A DNA stretch of 64,000 nt from JAPPHA01 sp964291635. Lineage in GTDB: Bacteria > Pseudomonadota > Alphaproteobacteria > Rhodobacterales > Rhodobacteraceae. Shown here in pieces: positions 63,538 to 64,000 of this stretch. The stretch covers positions 558,001 through 622,000 of the forward strand of contig OZ219905.1 in the NCBI GenBank assembly GCA_964291635.2, in the 5' to 3' direction. How positions within the stretch are numbered: the first letter of the stretch is position 1; each line of letters opens with the position of its first letter. The position numbers were made by a program, and so were the translations under genes. A model generated the notes under the pieces. The model saw only the letters and a list, made by a program, of their open reading frames with translations, was not told the DNA's origin and did not search any database.

Positions 63538-64000
63538 TGCCACATCCATTCGGTCGTGGCGGCCAAGGCAACCGATGGACAATGGACTTCAAGGTTTTGA
63601 CGGACACCACGCATGGCGCGGCGGGACGATTCGTTCGACCCGAACCCGCTAACAAAACCGTCTGTTTCTTAAACCGAGCTGGATGGCGGGGAAGCGACAT
63701 TCGCGGACGGTGTTTTCGGATTCCGCAGCCAATGAGCAAACCTCGATAGCCTCCTTCCTTTCATTGCCGGTCCTGAAACCTCCTCAAGGTGCGTTCAAGC
63801 ACAATGACATGCAGCCTCGACATACTTGCCAGCCGCGATCGCGAAAACGGGAATGAGAGCAGCGATCCACTTGATTGATCGCGGTCGCGGAACTACAGAC
63901 GCCCGGAAATGTCAGGCCCATGTGATCAGGTGCTGCAGCAATGCGATCGGGCCGGCTTGAAGATTCCAGGCATTCAGGACAAATCCATGAAGATTACCGA
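63538..64000. other. Intergenic region; possible gene start at the window edge
   Basis: No gene recognised up to about 63980. At 63990 an ATG (ATGAAGATTACC, preceded by AGGACA) begins a frame reading MKIT that runs off the window. This could be the next gene of the catabolic operon but is too short to judge. Confidence 0.4.

Overview
The window is GC-rich DNA from a bacterium that is most likely an alphaproteobacterium. The signs are gene order and family type: a TPR protein overlapping ispE, ispB beside a DUF2007 gene and trmN6, a moeA-mobB-mobA-fdhD run, a DinB with an N-terminal Cys4 knuckle, the 41-residue L36, ETF-QO, and two UgpC/MsmX-type sugar ABC importers. Housekeeping genes look intact and tightly packed. 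The accessory genes between them are heavily decayed: I count about a dozen genes broken by stops, frameshifts, duplications or insertions. This fits a genome that is losing genes while still carrying active or recently active mobile elements, as in some symbionts.

Layout. 1-3825: a secreted alpha/beta hydrolase (cut by the window edge) and a divergent AraC-type membrane regulator split by a TnpB element with long terminal inverted repeats. 3826-8787: clpB, a frameshifted pyrF, dinB. 9830-11548: a lone family-5 (peptide-type) solute-binding protein. 11950-12890: transposase and tyrosine-recombinase remnants abutting a decayed alpha-galactosidase. 13846-18995: a sugar ABC importer with an IclR regulator. 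19594-24728: a decayed AAA/DUF4143 ATPase, tRNA-Val, rpmJ, a RES/Xre toxin-antitoxin pair with a broken toxin, an MBL-fold hydrolase and a DapA-family lyase/aldolase. 24798-30881: two decayed AMP-forming ligases (PaaK-like and long-chain acyl-CoA synthetase) apparently joined by a deletion; one is interrupted by a DUF4338-DDE transposon with exact ends, the other by a Fanzor-like TnpB element.

32019-37845 is the most distinctive intact block. A 924-residue TPR-like protein, a J-domain-like protein with HPP in place of HPD, a divergent GrpE, a short DnaK and a small zinc-ribbon protein form one tight operon, which looks like a dedicated Hsp70 machine. 38382-49147 is housekeeping: trmN6, ispB, ispE, ETF-QO, greA and molybdenum-cofactor genes. 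49148-51171 is mostly decayed, including a CaiB-type CoA-transferase.

51172-63537 is a catabolic island. It holds a Rieske ferredoxin, a PanB-like enzyme, a cytochrome b561, a second sugar ABC importer, a LacI regulator broken by an exact 271-bp tandem duplication, an SDR, a GntR regulator, a histidine-box membrane oxygenase, an FAD ferredoxin-reductase-type enzyme and a decayed 2-hydroxyacid dehydrogenase. Oxygenase, ferredoxin and reductase together suggest a three-component system acting on an imported sugar or polyol, analogous to rhizopine MocDEF. That function is inference.
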